This document shows, piece after piece, positions 34,475 to 44,193 of a DNA stretch of 64,000 nucleotides. The notes below the pieces were generated by a model, which was given only the letters and a program-made list of their open reading frames with translations, was not told the origin of the DNA and ran no database searches. Position 1 is the first letter of the stretch, and each line of letters begins with the position of its first letter. Made by a program: the position numbers and the translations under genes. The DNA comes from Thalassotalea marina (lineage in GTDB: Bacteria; Pseudomonadota; Gammaproteobacteria; Enterobacterales; Alteromonadaceae), in contig NZ_BNCK01000011.1 in NCBI RefSeq assembly GCF_014656435.1, positions 62,001-126,000 on the forward strand, read 5' to 3'.

Positions 34475-36898
34475 ATGTTGATGTTCTTAGATATTAAATA
34501 TGCGATTCGGCAACTATTTAAATCGCCTCGTTTCACCGCTATGACCTTATTTGTACTAATTGGCGGCCTATCTATCAGCTTATTTACCTTTTCGTTTTTA
34601 TATTCAACGGTATACAAACCATTGTCTCTGCCTAATGGCGACAGCATTAAAGCCGTTACCATACTCAAAAATGGCAACTTCGATATGTTAACGGCGAATG
34701 ATTTTACTCAAATGAAAGATGAGTTAAATACCTTAGCTGAGTTTGGCATATATCAAGAATCAACAACACGAGTGAGTATTGAAGACTCAGGCAAAAGTTA
34801 TAGCAGTGCTCGTGTTCGTGAAGGTTTTTTTAAGTTTGCGGGCGTTGAGCCAATCTTAGGTAGAACAATTAATGCTGAAGATACTGTTGTTGGAGCCAAT
34901 CCTGTTGCATTGATCAGCGAAGAGATATGGCAAAGCGACTACCGAGGCAATAATGAAATTATCGGCTCAACCATAATTTTAGATGGTGTTGTAACGGAGA
35001 TTGTTGGTGTAATGCCAGCAGAATATAGATTTCCAAATACCGCCAGACTTTGGACTACGCTGTCAGATGATGTTTTAAAACCAGAGGGTAACAACAGTGC
35101 TTGGCATCGTTCATATGCGCGTGTCAAAAGCGGCGTAACAATAACACAAGCAGAGCAAGAAATGACGCAAGTCCTGCGTCAAATTCATCAAGAGAACGTT
35201 AAGTTGTATCAAATAGAGCCCTCTGATCTGCAGGTTAAGTTAATGACCTTTCAAATGGCACAAACAGGCGGCGAAGGCTCAATTGTTTTTAGTTTTTTAA
35301 ATGCTGTGGCTTTAATGATTTTACTTCTTGCCTGTATCAATGTCGGAAATTTGTTGCTGGCAAGAACCTTAGATAAACAAAAAGAAACGGCCATTCGTTC
35401 TGCGTTGGGTGCCAATTCAGTGCGATTAGTGAGCCAACTTATGTGGGAAGGTGTTTTAATTGCACTACTGGGCGGTTTTTTGTCAGTGTTATTGGTCGCA
35501 GCAGCGCTTGATTACACCAATATGGCTTTGCAATCATGGATCCCAAGTGGTGGTTCATTCTGGTGGCGTTATGGAATGGACGGTGCCACATTAGGCATGG
35601 CGGTGGTGTTCACCTTAGTCACCATTTTGTTGTCCTCTTTTTTACCTGCCTGGCGTAGTGCTAACCAAGATATTAATACCACGTTACGTGATGGTACTCG
35701 CGGAGCGCAAAGTAAAAAAGCAGGTCGTTTATCGAGATTACTAGTTACCACACAAGTGTTTTTGGTGGCCATTTTAATGTTAATTGGTTCAATCTCTGCC
35801 TATATTGCTCACAGCTTTATTAATATCGAGTTAGGCGACGATTATTCTCATGTTATGTCGGCGCGTTTTCAAATACCAACCGATAAATACCCTAGCGAAA
35901 AGCAACAATTGAACCTAACACAAGAGTTGATTCAGCAAGTTAAACAACACCCTAGTGTTGTTGATGTGGTGACAAATAACTGGGCGGGTACTAGAAAACT
36001 TTATTTGGATAATAAAGAGTACTTGCGTGACACAGAAGTTCCAACCGCAGATGTTATTCAAACCATTGGGCCTTTAGCCACGGTAGGCGTTAATTTGACT
36101 ATCGGTCGAAATTTTAATGTCAGAGATACTCAGCAAACTCGAAAAGTTGCCTTGATCAGTGAATCTATGGCGAAGCGTTATTGGCCTAATGAATCAGCTA
36201 TTGATAAGTCATTTACCTTAGAGTTAGGGGAAGAAAAACATAAGATGTCAGTGGTTGGGGTAGTCTCTAACCGCATGAACCCAAGCACCATGTTTGGCAA
36301 AATTGACGCGGCTGACGAAATCTATATTTCTGGCCAACAGTTTATCGCCAGTTATCAAGTCTTCTTCTATCGTGTATTACCAGGTACGGAAAATGCCGAT
36401 GAAGTTTTTTATCGTGCCATGTTTAACACCGACCGAAGTATTGAACTTACTTATCAAGTGCAACCTGCGGAGCAAAATCGCAACAAGATGCGTGAGTCTA
36501 TGGCTCTGCTGTCAAATATAACATTTATTACCGGTTTCTTTGCCTTGTTACTCGCATTGGTTGGTATATATGGGTTAACCGCAAATGCGGTAGCGCAACG
36601 TACACATGAAGTTGGCATTCGTCGAGCTATTGGCGCCACCGACTTAAGCATTACGTTGATGTTTTTAAAGCAAGGTGGAAAACAGTTAGTGATTGGCTTA
36701 GGATTAGCTTTGCTTTGTTTTGCCCTTATGGCCATGGGCTTTCACCAGTTTACCGAACAACTCTTTCCGGTGATGTCATATTATGTTTTGGCCATCAGTG
36801 TCGCACTTGGTTTAAGTATCATAGTGATGATTGCTATTTTTATGCCAACTAAAAGAGCAATACAAATGGAGCCAAGTGTTGCGCTTCGTTATGAGTAA
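34475..36898 (+). CDS. MacB/FtsX-type ABC permease
   Basis: About 807 aa in two similar halves. Each half has a periplasmic MacB-core-like domain and FtsX helices (LMILLLACINVGNLLLAR near 285; GIYGLTANAVAQRTHEVGIRRAIGA near 700). The repeated E-x-x-I/V-R-x-A-L/I-G-A motif marks the ATPase contact of FtsX permeases. It moves its cargo (drugs, peptides or lipids, not determinable) by mechanotransmission with the adaptor. The frame also has a GTG three bases earlier; GGGAG favours the ATG at 34475. Confidence 0.92.
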   Translation: MLMFLDIKYAIRQLFKSPRFTAMTLFVLIGGLSISLFTFSFLYSTVYKPLSLPNGDSIKAVTILKNGNFDMLTANDFTQMKDELNTLAEFGIYQESTTRVSIEDSGKSYSSARVREGFFKFAGVEPILGRTINAEDTVVGANPVALISEEIWQSDYRGNNEIIGSTIILDGVVTEIVGVMPAEYRFPNTARLWTTLSDDVLKPEGNNSAWHRSYARVKSGVTITQAEQEMTQVLRQIHQENVKLYQIEPSDLQVKLMTFQMAQTGGEGSIVFSFLNAVALMILLLACINVGNLLLARTLDKQKETAIRSALGANSVRLVSQLMWEGVLIALLGGFLSVLLVAAALDYTNMALQSWIPSGGSFWWRYGMDGATLGMAVVFTLVTILLSSFLPAWRSANQDINTTLRDGTRGAQSKKAGRLSRLLVTTQVFLVAILMLIGSISAYIAHSFINIELGDDYSHVMSARFQIPTDKYPSEKQQLNLTQELIQQVKQHPSVVDVVTNNWAGTRKLYLDNKEYLRDTEVPTADVIQTIGPLATVGVNLTIGRNFNVRDTQQTRKVALISESMAKRYWPNESAIDKSFTLELGEEKHKMSVVGVVSNRMNPSTMFGKIDAADEIYISGQQFIASYQVFFYRVLPGTENADEVFYRAMFNTDRSIELTYQVQPAEQNRNKMRESMALLSNITFITGFFALLLALVGIYGLTANAVAQRTHEVGIRRAIGATDLSITLMFLKQGGKQLVIGLGLALLCFALMAMGFHQFTEQLFPVMSYYVLAISVALGLSIIVMIAIFMPTKRAIQMEPSVALRYE

Positions 36899-36938
36899 TA
36901 TTTATTTTAATTGGTATATCATAAAATTTTTTGATTGC

Positions 36939-36959
36939 TGCCCAGCATAATGCTGGGCA
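36939..36959. other. perfect hairpin without T-run between permease and regulator
   Basis: TGCCCAGCA-TAA-TGCTGGGCA is a 9-bp perfect stem 30 bases before the regulator gene. No T-run follows, so processing or partial attenuation is more likely than full termination. Confidence 0.6.
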
Positions 36960-36988
36960 AAGTCGGGGCTAAGAAGTTATAGAAATAA

Positions 36989-38371
36989 ATGACGACTAAA
37001 AAACACCTACTCGTTGTCGATGACGATATCAACATTGTGGCAAGTTTACAGTTTATCTTGGCTGATGAAGGCTTCGAGGTGACCAGTGTAACAACGCCAG
37101 AGGCGGCGTTGGCTAAAATAGGGAATACCAACTTTGATTGTGTATTGATGGATATGAACTTTCAACAAGATACTACCTCGGGCGCAGAAGGTATCAAACT
37201 GGTAGAGCATATTAAACACCTTGAAGAGCAATTACCTATCATTGTGATGACAGGCTGGGCAACTATCGATATTGCTGTCGAAGCTATGCAGGCTGGCGCA
37301 AAAGACTTTATTCAGAAACCTTGGTCAAATGAGCGATTAATTGCCGCGGTTAACACACAGCTAGCCCTTTCTTATTCTAATAAGCAGGTGGGTCGATTAA
37401 GCCAACAAAATAAACTACTTGTAGCTGCCGAACACCCTGCATCACGGCAGGGCATTATTGCAAAATCGGCAAAAATGTTAGAGCTATTGGCTACGCTGGA
37501 ACAATTAGCAAAAAGTGATATGAGTATTTTGCTAACGGGAGACAATGGCACGGGTAAAAGCATGTTGGCAGCTTACGTGCATCAAGTATCAGCCAGAGCA
37601 AAGCACTCCTTTGTACCTGTGAATATGGGGGCTGTGCCTGAATCGCTGTTTGAAAGTGAAATGTTTGGTCATGTTAAAGGCGCTTTTACTGACGCAAAAG
37701 ATACACGGATTGGCCGATTTGAAATGGCGGAAAATGGTACCTTGTTTTTAGATGAACTGGCTAATATTCCACTTGCTCAGCAGGCTAAACTACTGCGAGT
37801 GTTAGAAGAAAAGCGTTATGAAGCGGTCGGCAGTAGCAAGCCTAAAACGGCTAACGTTAGAATAATTTCTGCCACTAACAGTAATTTGTTAACCGACATC
37901 GAAGAAAATCGCTTTCGCCAAGATCTTTATTACCGATTAAATACCGTTGAGTTGAGAGTGCCGTCTTTGTCTGAGCGGGTTGAAGATATTCCGTTATTGG
38001 CGCAACACTTTTTGGAGAAATTTAGTCAGAAATACCACAGACCAGCGCCACAACTAGCAAATGATGCAATAGAACAACTATGTTGTTATGGCTGGCCTGG
38101 TAATATTCGTGAGCTTAGCCATATGATGGAACGGCTAATGTTTACATGTAAAGACGGTAAAATTTCTGCTGCAACCTTATCTCTACAGCCTTCAAACGAA
38201 ATAGTAAATTTTATTGATGATCCTTCATTAACGATGGAGGAAGTTGAGCAGCTTGTTATGGTTAATCGACTAAAACACTTTTCAGGTAATGCTAGTGAAA
38301 CGGCCAAGTCTCTTGGGCTAAGTCGCAGTGGTTATTATCGCCGGTTAACTAAATATGGTATGGAGACCTAA
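36989..38371 (+). CDS. NtrC-family sigma-54-dependent response regulator
   Basis: The 460-aa protein has a receiver (about 5-125, VVDDDIN, phospho-Asp in CVLMDMNF). A sigma-54 AAA+ domain (about 150-385) has GDNGTGKSM (Walker A), GTLFLDEL (Walker B) and RFRQDLYYRL. A Fis-type HTH (about 415-455, NASETAKSLGLSRSGYYRRL) follows. The sigma-54 contact loop reads GAFTDA instead of GAFTGA, a variant that should be noted when judging activity. It is probably partner of the next gene's kinase and activator of the export genes upstream. Confidence 0.94.
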   Translation: MTTKKHLLVVDDDINIVASLQFILADEGFEVTSVTTPEAALAKIGNTNFDCVLMDMNFQQDTTSGAEGIKLVEHIKHLEEQLPIIVMTGWATIDIAVEAMQAGAKDFIQKPWSNERLIAAVNTQLALSYSNKQVGRLSQQNKLLVAAEHPASRQGIIAKSAKMLELLATLEQLAKSDMSILLTGDNGTGKSMLAAYVHQVSARAKHSFVPVNMGAVPESLFESEMFGHVKGAFTDAKDTRIGRFEMAENGTLFLDELANIPLAQQAKLLRVLEEKRYEAVGSSKPKTANVRIISATNSNLLTDIEENRFRQDLYYRLNTVELRVPSLSERVEDIPLLAQHFLEKFSQKYHRPAPQLANDAIEQLCCYGWPGNIRELSHMMERLMFTCKDGKISAATLSLQPSNEIVNFIDDPSLTMEEVEQLVMVNRLKHFSGNASETAKSLGLSRSGYYRRLTKYGMET

Positions 38372-38372
38372 T

Positions 38373-39713
38373 TTGCCTTCGCCAAAGCGATTCAGTTATC
38401 TAGGTACAATGTTTGATAAGCAGCAACGGCTGGTATTAAGTTTTAGCATTCCGCTTTTATTATTATTGTTAACAGTGTTGATGCTTGTCGGGGTTTCTGG
38501 CTACTTAGTTGCTTTTATCGCCGCTATTTTTTCTTTGTGGTTATGTTATTTAGTGGTGGCGATACGAGCAGAAACACAATATCAAATTAACACCTTATCT
38601 AATCTGATTGAAGCCATGATACAAGGTGACTACAACATGCGTAGTCGCTTGAATGATAGCCAGGGGCTAAACGATATTTCAATGTTACTCAATCAATTAG
38701 CTGACACATTGCTCAATCAAAAGATGGCGGCCAAAGAGTCTCGTTTGTTACTTGAGCGTATGTTAGAGCAAATGGACGCAATGGTGCTGATTACTAATGA
38801 ACAGGGTTATGTGGTCATGAGTAATCAATATGCCAGACAAGTGTTTAACTTTGATGCCGTTAAACAAACTCAAGTTCACTTACCATCTGATGTTAAAGGT
38901 AAACAAGTGACTGAGTGTTCTGATGAGATTTTAAATTTTGGCAAAGCGGGACAAGCTGGGCAGTATTTTCTCTTTAAGGATAGTTTTTTAAATCAAGGTA
39001 AGCAGCATCAGCTTTATATCATTCGCGATGCAAATCGTTTATTAATGGAAAAAGAGCGTAAAGCTTGGCAAGGATTATTGCGGGTGTTGAGTCATGAATT
39101 GAATAACTCTTTGACGCCCATCATTGGCATTTCACAGCAACTGCAAAAAAAGTTAGCACACGAAGATAAGATAACGGATAGTAGCCAGTGGCAAGCTGGT
39201 ATAGGTATTATTTCAGAGCGCGCCTCGTCACTAAGTAGCTTTATTAACTCCTATGGTGAATTGACCCACCTACCACCGCCACAAAAAAGTATGCATTGCC
39301 TTAAAGCCATGATTGAGGATACCGCAGTTTTATACCCAAACTTGCGAGTAAGTTTGGCTATTGATGAAAGCTTGGCAATCCATGTCGACAAAAAGCAATT
39401 TGAACAAGTTTTAGTTAACATTTTTAAAAACGCACAAGAAGCAATGCTCAATCAGCCAGTTCCTTCGTTACAGATAGCTGCCAAGGTAGAGCAGCAAAAT
39501 ATCGTGCTACAAATTCAAGATACAGGCATTGGCATCAGTAACCCAGATAACTTGTTTGTACCGTTTTATAGCACTAAACCTCAGGGAAGTGGCATTGGCT
39601 TAGCACTATGTCGGCAAATACTCTTTAATCACAATGCCAGTATTACCTTATCTAACAACCCTCAAGGAATAGGGGCTTGTACCACCATTATTTTTAATGG
39701 CCAAGGCAATTAG
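38373..39713 (+). CDS. NtrB/NtrY-like sensor histidine kinase
   Basis: About 446 aa. Two N-terminal membrane helices with little periplasmic loop (LSFSIPLLLLLLTVLML...) are followed by a HAMP/PAS-like linker. The H-box is LRVLSHELNNSLTPIIG, and the ATPase has NIFKNAQEAM and GSGIGLALC. The frame has an ATG at 38355 overlapping the regulator gene by 17 bases. I prefer TTG at 38373, with GGAG (38362-38365) placed properly before it. It phosphorylates the adjacent NtrC-type regulator, by inference from gene order. Confidence 0.9.
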   Translation: MPSPKRFSYLGTMFDKQQRLVLSFSIPLLLLLLTVLMLVGVSGYLVAFIAAIFSLWLCYLVVAIRAETQYQINTLSNLIEAMIQGDYNMRSRLNDSQGLNDISMLLNQLADTLLNQKMAAKESRLLLERMLEQMDAMVLITNEQGYVVMSNQYARQVFNFDAVKQTQVHLPSDVKGKQVTECSDEILNFGKAGQAGQYFLFKDSFLNQGKQHQLYIIRDANRLLMEKERKAWQGLLRVLSHELNNSLTPIIGISQQLQKKLAHEDKITDSSQWQAGIGIISERASSLSSFINSYGELTHLPPPQKSMHCLKAMIEDTAVLYPNLRVSLAIDESLAIHVDKKQFEQVLVNIFKNAQEAMLNQPVPSLQIAAKVEQQNIVLQIQDTGIGISNPDNLFVPFYSTKPQGSGIGLALCRQILFNHNASITLSNNPQGIGACTTIIFNGQGN

Positions 39714-39869
39714 CATCGTCTAATTGGTTTGTGTTCAGGTATTAGATAAAAAACAGCAACAGCGAGATAAATCTAAAAGTTTCTGGGATAAAGTTTTCGA
39801 AGGAGTAGCGTTATTTGTAATTGATATTGTTTTTTAGGTTGTCAGAACAAGCAACATACTAAAAAAATA

Positions 39870-39933
39870 CACCGATAGGGTATGGGATAATTAGCAGAAA
39901 ATTGGGTGAATTTACTGCTAACTCCTATCGGTG
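39870..39933 (-). terminator. long hairpin terminator of the RND operon
   Basis: CACCGATAGG pairs with CCTATCGGTG, with an inner stem TTAGCAG/CTGCTAA. On the minus strand TATTTTTTT follows directly. Confidence 0.85.
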
Positions 39934-39940
39934 CAATAAC

Positions 39941-42900
39941 CTAGGCCGCTATCGGCATTTCTTGTTTTTGCTCAGACTCATCAGGTATTTGTTCAGCACG
40001 ATGATCTGTCGCTAACCACTTATAAAGTACAGGTAATACAATTAAGGTAAAGAAAGTACCTATAATCATACCGGCAACCAAAATAATACCTATGCTGTTT
40101 CTTGATTCAGCACCTGCACCTGTCACTAATACCAGTGGGAAGTGACCCAGAACAGTTGCCGCCGTCGTCATCAAAATAGGGCGTAATCGGGTAGAGGCTG
40201 CAGATTTTACCGCATCAACTTTGTTCATTCCCTGCAATTGCATATGGTTAGCAAATTCAACAATCAAAATACCATTTTTAGCAATCAAACCTATTAGCGT
40301 GATCAAGCCAATTTGCGAATAAATGTTGATTGAGGTAAAGCCAACAAAAGCAAGTGCAAGTGCGCCACTGAGCGCTAGTGGAGCACAGCCAAGTACCACA
40401 ACGAGCGGATCTCTAAAGCTGTTAAATTGAATCGTTAATACAAAGTACACCACCACTAATGAGATCAATAACACACTGACCATGGTATTGCCTTCTTTAC
40501 GCAACTGGCGTGATTCACCTGCGTAATCAACCGAATAACCAGCAGGTAAAATCTCAGCTGCTATGTTTTCAATTGTACTTAGCCCTTGTTCTTTGGTGAT
40601 ATGTGGTAAAACACCGCCAAAAATACGGAAAGACTGCTGCTGATTAAACGAGCCTAGGACACGTGGACCTGTAATCGCTTTGAGCTCAGCAAATGCCGAT
40701 ACCTTAATTAAGTCACCAGTTGGTGTGGTAATTTGCATGCTTAATACATCTTCTGGATTGTATTTTTCGCTTTTACCAGCAACAGGAATGACTCGATACG
40801 CCTTGCCGTTATCGTTGTAACGATTGACGTAGTTATTTGACATCAAAACACTAAGTTGATTGTTAACATCAGCCAAGGTTAAACCTAAATCTGCGATAAC
40901 TTCACGGTCAATTATTAATTCAGTTTGTGGTAAATCGATTTTTAAATCGGTATCAACAAACATAAATTGTTCTGATTGATAGACTTTGGCAATGATCTGC
41001 TCAGCGTATTCGCGCATCTTTCCAATATCATCATTGGCACGTAACACAACTTCTACGTCAAACTGCCCAGCTGTTGGTAATGCCGCAGGTAATATCGGTA
41101 ATAACGTTAGTTCGCTAACTGTGCCTAATTTGCCATAAAGCTCAGGTAAACTTTCATGTACGCTTTTTTCACGTTGATCATGTGGCACAAGCTCTACACC
41201 GCCAAAACCTGCAGACGCTGTTAAAATTTGCCATACGTATTGGCCGCCATCGGTAGTTTTTAATACGTCAACTGCCTCATTCATGTGAGTTGATATATAT
41301 TCAAGTGACGACTCTGGTGGCGCTTCAACAACCACTTGTATTGAGCTTTGATCTTCTACTGGAGCCAGCTCTTTTTGCGACAACATGTAAAACGGTACAA
41401 CCAATAAACTAAATACAATGGCGATAAAGGCAACTTGAGCACGCCAGGCGAATATTTTGTCCAAAGCACGTAAATAGAAGCCTTTGATACGGTCAAATAA
41501 GCCATTAATACGTTGAGTATGTTTACCTTCTTTGCCACCTTCTGGCGATACAAACGAACTCATAATAGGTGAAAGTGTAATGGCAACTAAACCAGAAATT
41601 AATACTGCGACCGCTAAGGTAAAGGCAAATTCACGGAATAAAAAGCCAGTTAACCCTGATAAGAAACCAATAGGTGCATAAACTGCAGCTAACGTTAAGG
41701 TCATTGCAATAACAGGGACCAATAACTGCCTAGAGCTGATCAACGCTGATTCAAATCGACCCTTGCCTTCGCGCATATGGCGGGCGACGTTTTCCACCAC
41801 AACAATGGCATCGTCAACCACTAATCCCACTGACAATACAATAGCCAAAATGGTTAATAGGTTGAGTGAAAAGCCCATTAATGACATTACTGCAATGGCG
41901 CCTAATATAGAAATTGGGATAGTAATAAGGGGGACCATGGCAGTACGAAATGATCCCATCATGGCGACGACCACAATACCGACAAGCAATACGGTTTCAA
42001 TTAATGTAGTGAATATCTCTTTAATTGCATCGCGCATGTACAGGGTGCCATCATAACCAATCTCAATGTGCATGTTATCAGGCAGTGTTTTATTGATATC
42101 GTCTAACTTTTTATAAAGCTGATCACCAATATCAATCTCGTTAGAGCCGGGTAACGGCCAAACCGCCAAAAAGGTCGTGATGTTATGATCAAAACGTGCG
42201 TTGACCATACCTTCTTCTTCACCTATTTCAACACTGGCAATGTCGGCAAGGCGAATTTGTGCCCCTTCATATTCAGCAACAACTAACTGCTTAAAATCTT
42301 CAACCGTTTTTAAGGTAGTATTGGCCATAACATCAACACGCTGGCGATTGTTTTCGCTGTAACCGAGTGTCGCAATCGTGTTGTTAGTATTTATCGCCTG
42401 AAACACTTGCATGGCACTTAAGTTAAACACTGCCATTTTGTCAGTATCAATCCAAATACGCATAGCAGGGTTGCGACCACCCTCTAAGGTTACTTTTTGT
42501 ACGCCAGGAATATCACTTAACAAAGGGGTGACATTACGCGTTAAATAGTCAGTTACCTCACTACGTGCTCGACCTGGACTTTTTACATCTAAGTAGAATA
42601 GCGCGTATGGGCTGTCAGTTCGACGCACACTAACACTTGGATCTTCTGCACCGGCAGGCAATTCAAATTTGATTTGCCCAAGGCGCGTGGTCATTTCTGT
42701 TAATGCATCATTGGTATTATGGTTTAAGTTTAACCATGCAGTGACTTTACTGTTGCCTGAGGTTGTAATTGAGTCGACATAGTCAACTCCTGGTACTGTC
42801 GAAGCAACACGTTCAATTGGTTCGGTTACAAACCCTTTTACAACATCAGCAGCAGCACCAGTATAAGTGGTGGTGATTTCTAATGAAGCACTCTCTATTT

Positions 42901-43039
42901 TTGGATATTGTTGAACGGAAATTTTACTCGCGGAATACAAGCCTGCTAACACAATCAATAAAGACAATACGATGGCAAGTACGGGGCGCTTAACAAAGAT
43001 GTCCATGACTGAGGATTTGTTTTCGTGTAACGCACTCAT
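39941..43039 (-). CDS. RND efflux transporter permease (HAE1-like)
   Basis: The 1032-aa pump has twelve predicted helices in the RND pattern. The proton-relay pair Asp-Asp is in LSVGLVVDDAIVVVEN of helix 4, and GLIAKNGILIVEFAN is in the second half. It drives drug or metabolite export with the adaptor encoded upstream; the substrate is unknown. The adaptor stop and this ATG are 2 bases apart. No outer-membrane channel gene is present, so a shared TolC is presumed. Confidence 0.95.
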   Translation of the reverse strand: MSALHENKSSVMDIFVKRPVLAIVLSLLIVLAGLYSASKISVQQYPKIESASLEITTTYTGAAADVVKGFVTEPIERVASTVPGVDYVDSITTSGNSKVTAWLNLNHNTNDALTEMTTRLGQIKFELPAGAEDPSVSVRRTDSPYALFYLDVKSPGRARSEVTDYLTRNVTPLLSDIPGVQKVTLEGGRNPAMRIWIDTDKMAVFNLSAMQVFQAINTNNTIATLGYSENNRQRVDVMANTTLKTVEDFKQLVVAEYEGAQIRLADIASVEIGEEEGMVNARFDHNITTFLAVWPLPGSNEIDIGDQLYKKLDDINKTLPDNMHIEIGYDGTLYMRDAIKEIFTTLIETVLLVGIVVVAMMGSFRTAMVPLITIPISILGAIAVMSLMGFSLNLLTILAIVLSVGLVVDDAIVVVENVARHMREGKGRFESALISSRQLLVPVIAMTLTLAAVYAPIGFLSGLTGFLFREFAFTLAVAVLISGLVAITLSPIMSSFVSPEGGKEGKHTQRINGLFDRIKGFYLRALDKIFAWRAQVAFIAIVFSLLVVPFYMLSQKELAPVEDQSSIQVVVEAPPESSLEYISTHMNEAVDVLKTTDGGQYVWQILTASAGFGGVELVPHDQREKSVHESLPELYGKLGTVSELTLLPILPAALPTAGQFDVEVVLRANDDIGKMREYAEQIIAKVYQSEQFMFVDTDLKIDLPQTELIIDREVIADLGLTLADVNNQLSVLMSNNYVNRYNDNGKAYRVIPVAGKSEKYNPEDVLSMQITTPTGDLIKVSAFAELKAITGPRVLGSFNQQQSFRIFGGVLPHITKEQGLSTIENIAAEILPAGYSVDYAGESRQLRKEGNTMVSVLLISLVVVYFVLTIQFNSFRDPLVVVLGCAPLALSGALALAFVGFTSINIYSQIGLITLIGLIAKNGILIVEFANHMQLQGMNKVDAVKSAASTRLRPILMTTAATVLGHFPLVLVTGAGAESRNSIGIILVAGMIIGTFFTLIVLPVLYKWLATDHRAEQIPDESEQKQEMPIAA

Positions 43040-43041
43040 GC

Positions 43042-44151
43042 TTATTCTCCTTTAAGTAAACGTGCGCTTAAGGTATTTTCTAATTTTGGAAAAACTAACA
43101 GACCAGGACGTAATTTAAATGCACCATCTGTTGCAATAAGTTCTCCTTCTTCTATACCAGAAAGTACAATGTGGTTGTCATGTTCACGTTTAGCTAAGGT
43201 AACTTCGACACGATGTGCGCGATAGTCATTTTCCTTATCTTGTTTTAGCGTATACAGATAATTACCATTTCTATCTCGGTTGATTGCAGAAGCTGGTACA
43301 AGTACAACGTTTTGTTTTGCTTCTAAAACTTTAACCTTAACCATCTCATTGTGTTGTAGCCAATCTCGACCATCGGTTAACACTGCACGGTAGCTCAAGT
43401 GGCGTGACTGCGCTTTAATTTGGCTATTTTTAGCAATGACTTTAGCGGCTTTGTAGTCGGTAGCACCTTGCTTAATGGCTTTTACAAAAACTACTTCACC
43501 AACAGCTAGATGTTGCTGTGTTTGTGGTAATTGAAAATCGATCCAAATTTGTGGCTCTTGACCAATCAAAGTAGTGATAGCAGAATTTGCTGATAAAAAT
43601 TGGCCTACCTGATAGGTATCAAGCCCAGCTGTGCCGTCAAAAGGTGCAACAATGCGCTTTTTGGCAATGATAGATTGCAAATTCTTAATATTTGCTTTGG
43701 TAACTGCAAGCTCAGCTGAGGCGCTGTCATATTCCTGCTGACTGATTTTCTCTTGTTTAAACAGTTGTTCCATTCGAGCAAAGGTATTTTTAGCCAAGGT
43801 AAAATTTGCTTTTGCGGCTAATAGTTGAGCTTCTTCTTCTGCACTATTTAACGCAATGAGCAGCTGACCTTTTTTAACAGTATCACCCGCTTTAAAATTC
43901 ACTTGGGTAATTTGGCCTGACAATTCATTTTGCAAGTTAACCACTTGTGTTGCCACTGCCTGACCCATTATGGTGTTATGGGCTTGGTATTCAGTGACCT
44001 TGGTGGTTGTAGTGTTAACCGTAGCTGAAGGTTCGGGAAAAGATTCAGCCATAGCAATAAATGCCTGAACTTGCTGAAATTTTACAAATCCTAATCCTGA
44101 TATGGTCAATGCAATGATGAGAATGGCGACCAACCAGCGATGAATGTTCAT
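43042..44151 (-). CDS. RND efflux periplasmic adaptor
   Basis: The 369-aa protein has an N-terminal membrane anchor (about 5-25), a lipoyl-like domain (FKAGDTVKKGQLLIAL), a short alpha-hairpin (LLAAKANFTLAKNTFARMEQLFKQEKIS...), and beta-barrel and membrane-proximal domains. It sits between the TetR gene and the pump gene, all on one strand and closely spaced, and is therefore regulated with them. Confidence 0.92.
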   Translation of the reverse strand: MNIHRWLVAILIIALTISGLGFVKFQQVQAFIAMAESFPEPSATVNTTTTKVTEYQAHNTIMGQAVATQVVNLQNELSGQITQVNFKAGDTVKKGQLLIALNSAEEEAQLLAAKANFTLAKNTFARMEQLFKQEKISQQEYDSASAELAVTKANIKNLQSIIAKKRIVAPFDGTAGLDTYQVGQFLSANSAITTLIGQEPQIWIDFQLPQTQQHLAVGEVVFVKAIKQGATDYKAAKVIAKNSQIKAQSRHLSYRAVLTDGRDWLQHNEMVKVKVLEAKQNVVLVPASAINRDRNGNYLYTLKQDKENDYRAHRVEVTLAKREHDNHIVLSGIEEGELIATDGAFKLRPGLLVFPKLENTLSARLLKGE

Positions 44152-44193
44152 TAATACTCTCCTTATAAAACAAAAAAATAGGTGGAAAACGCG

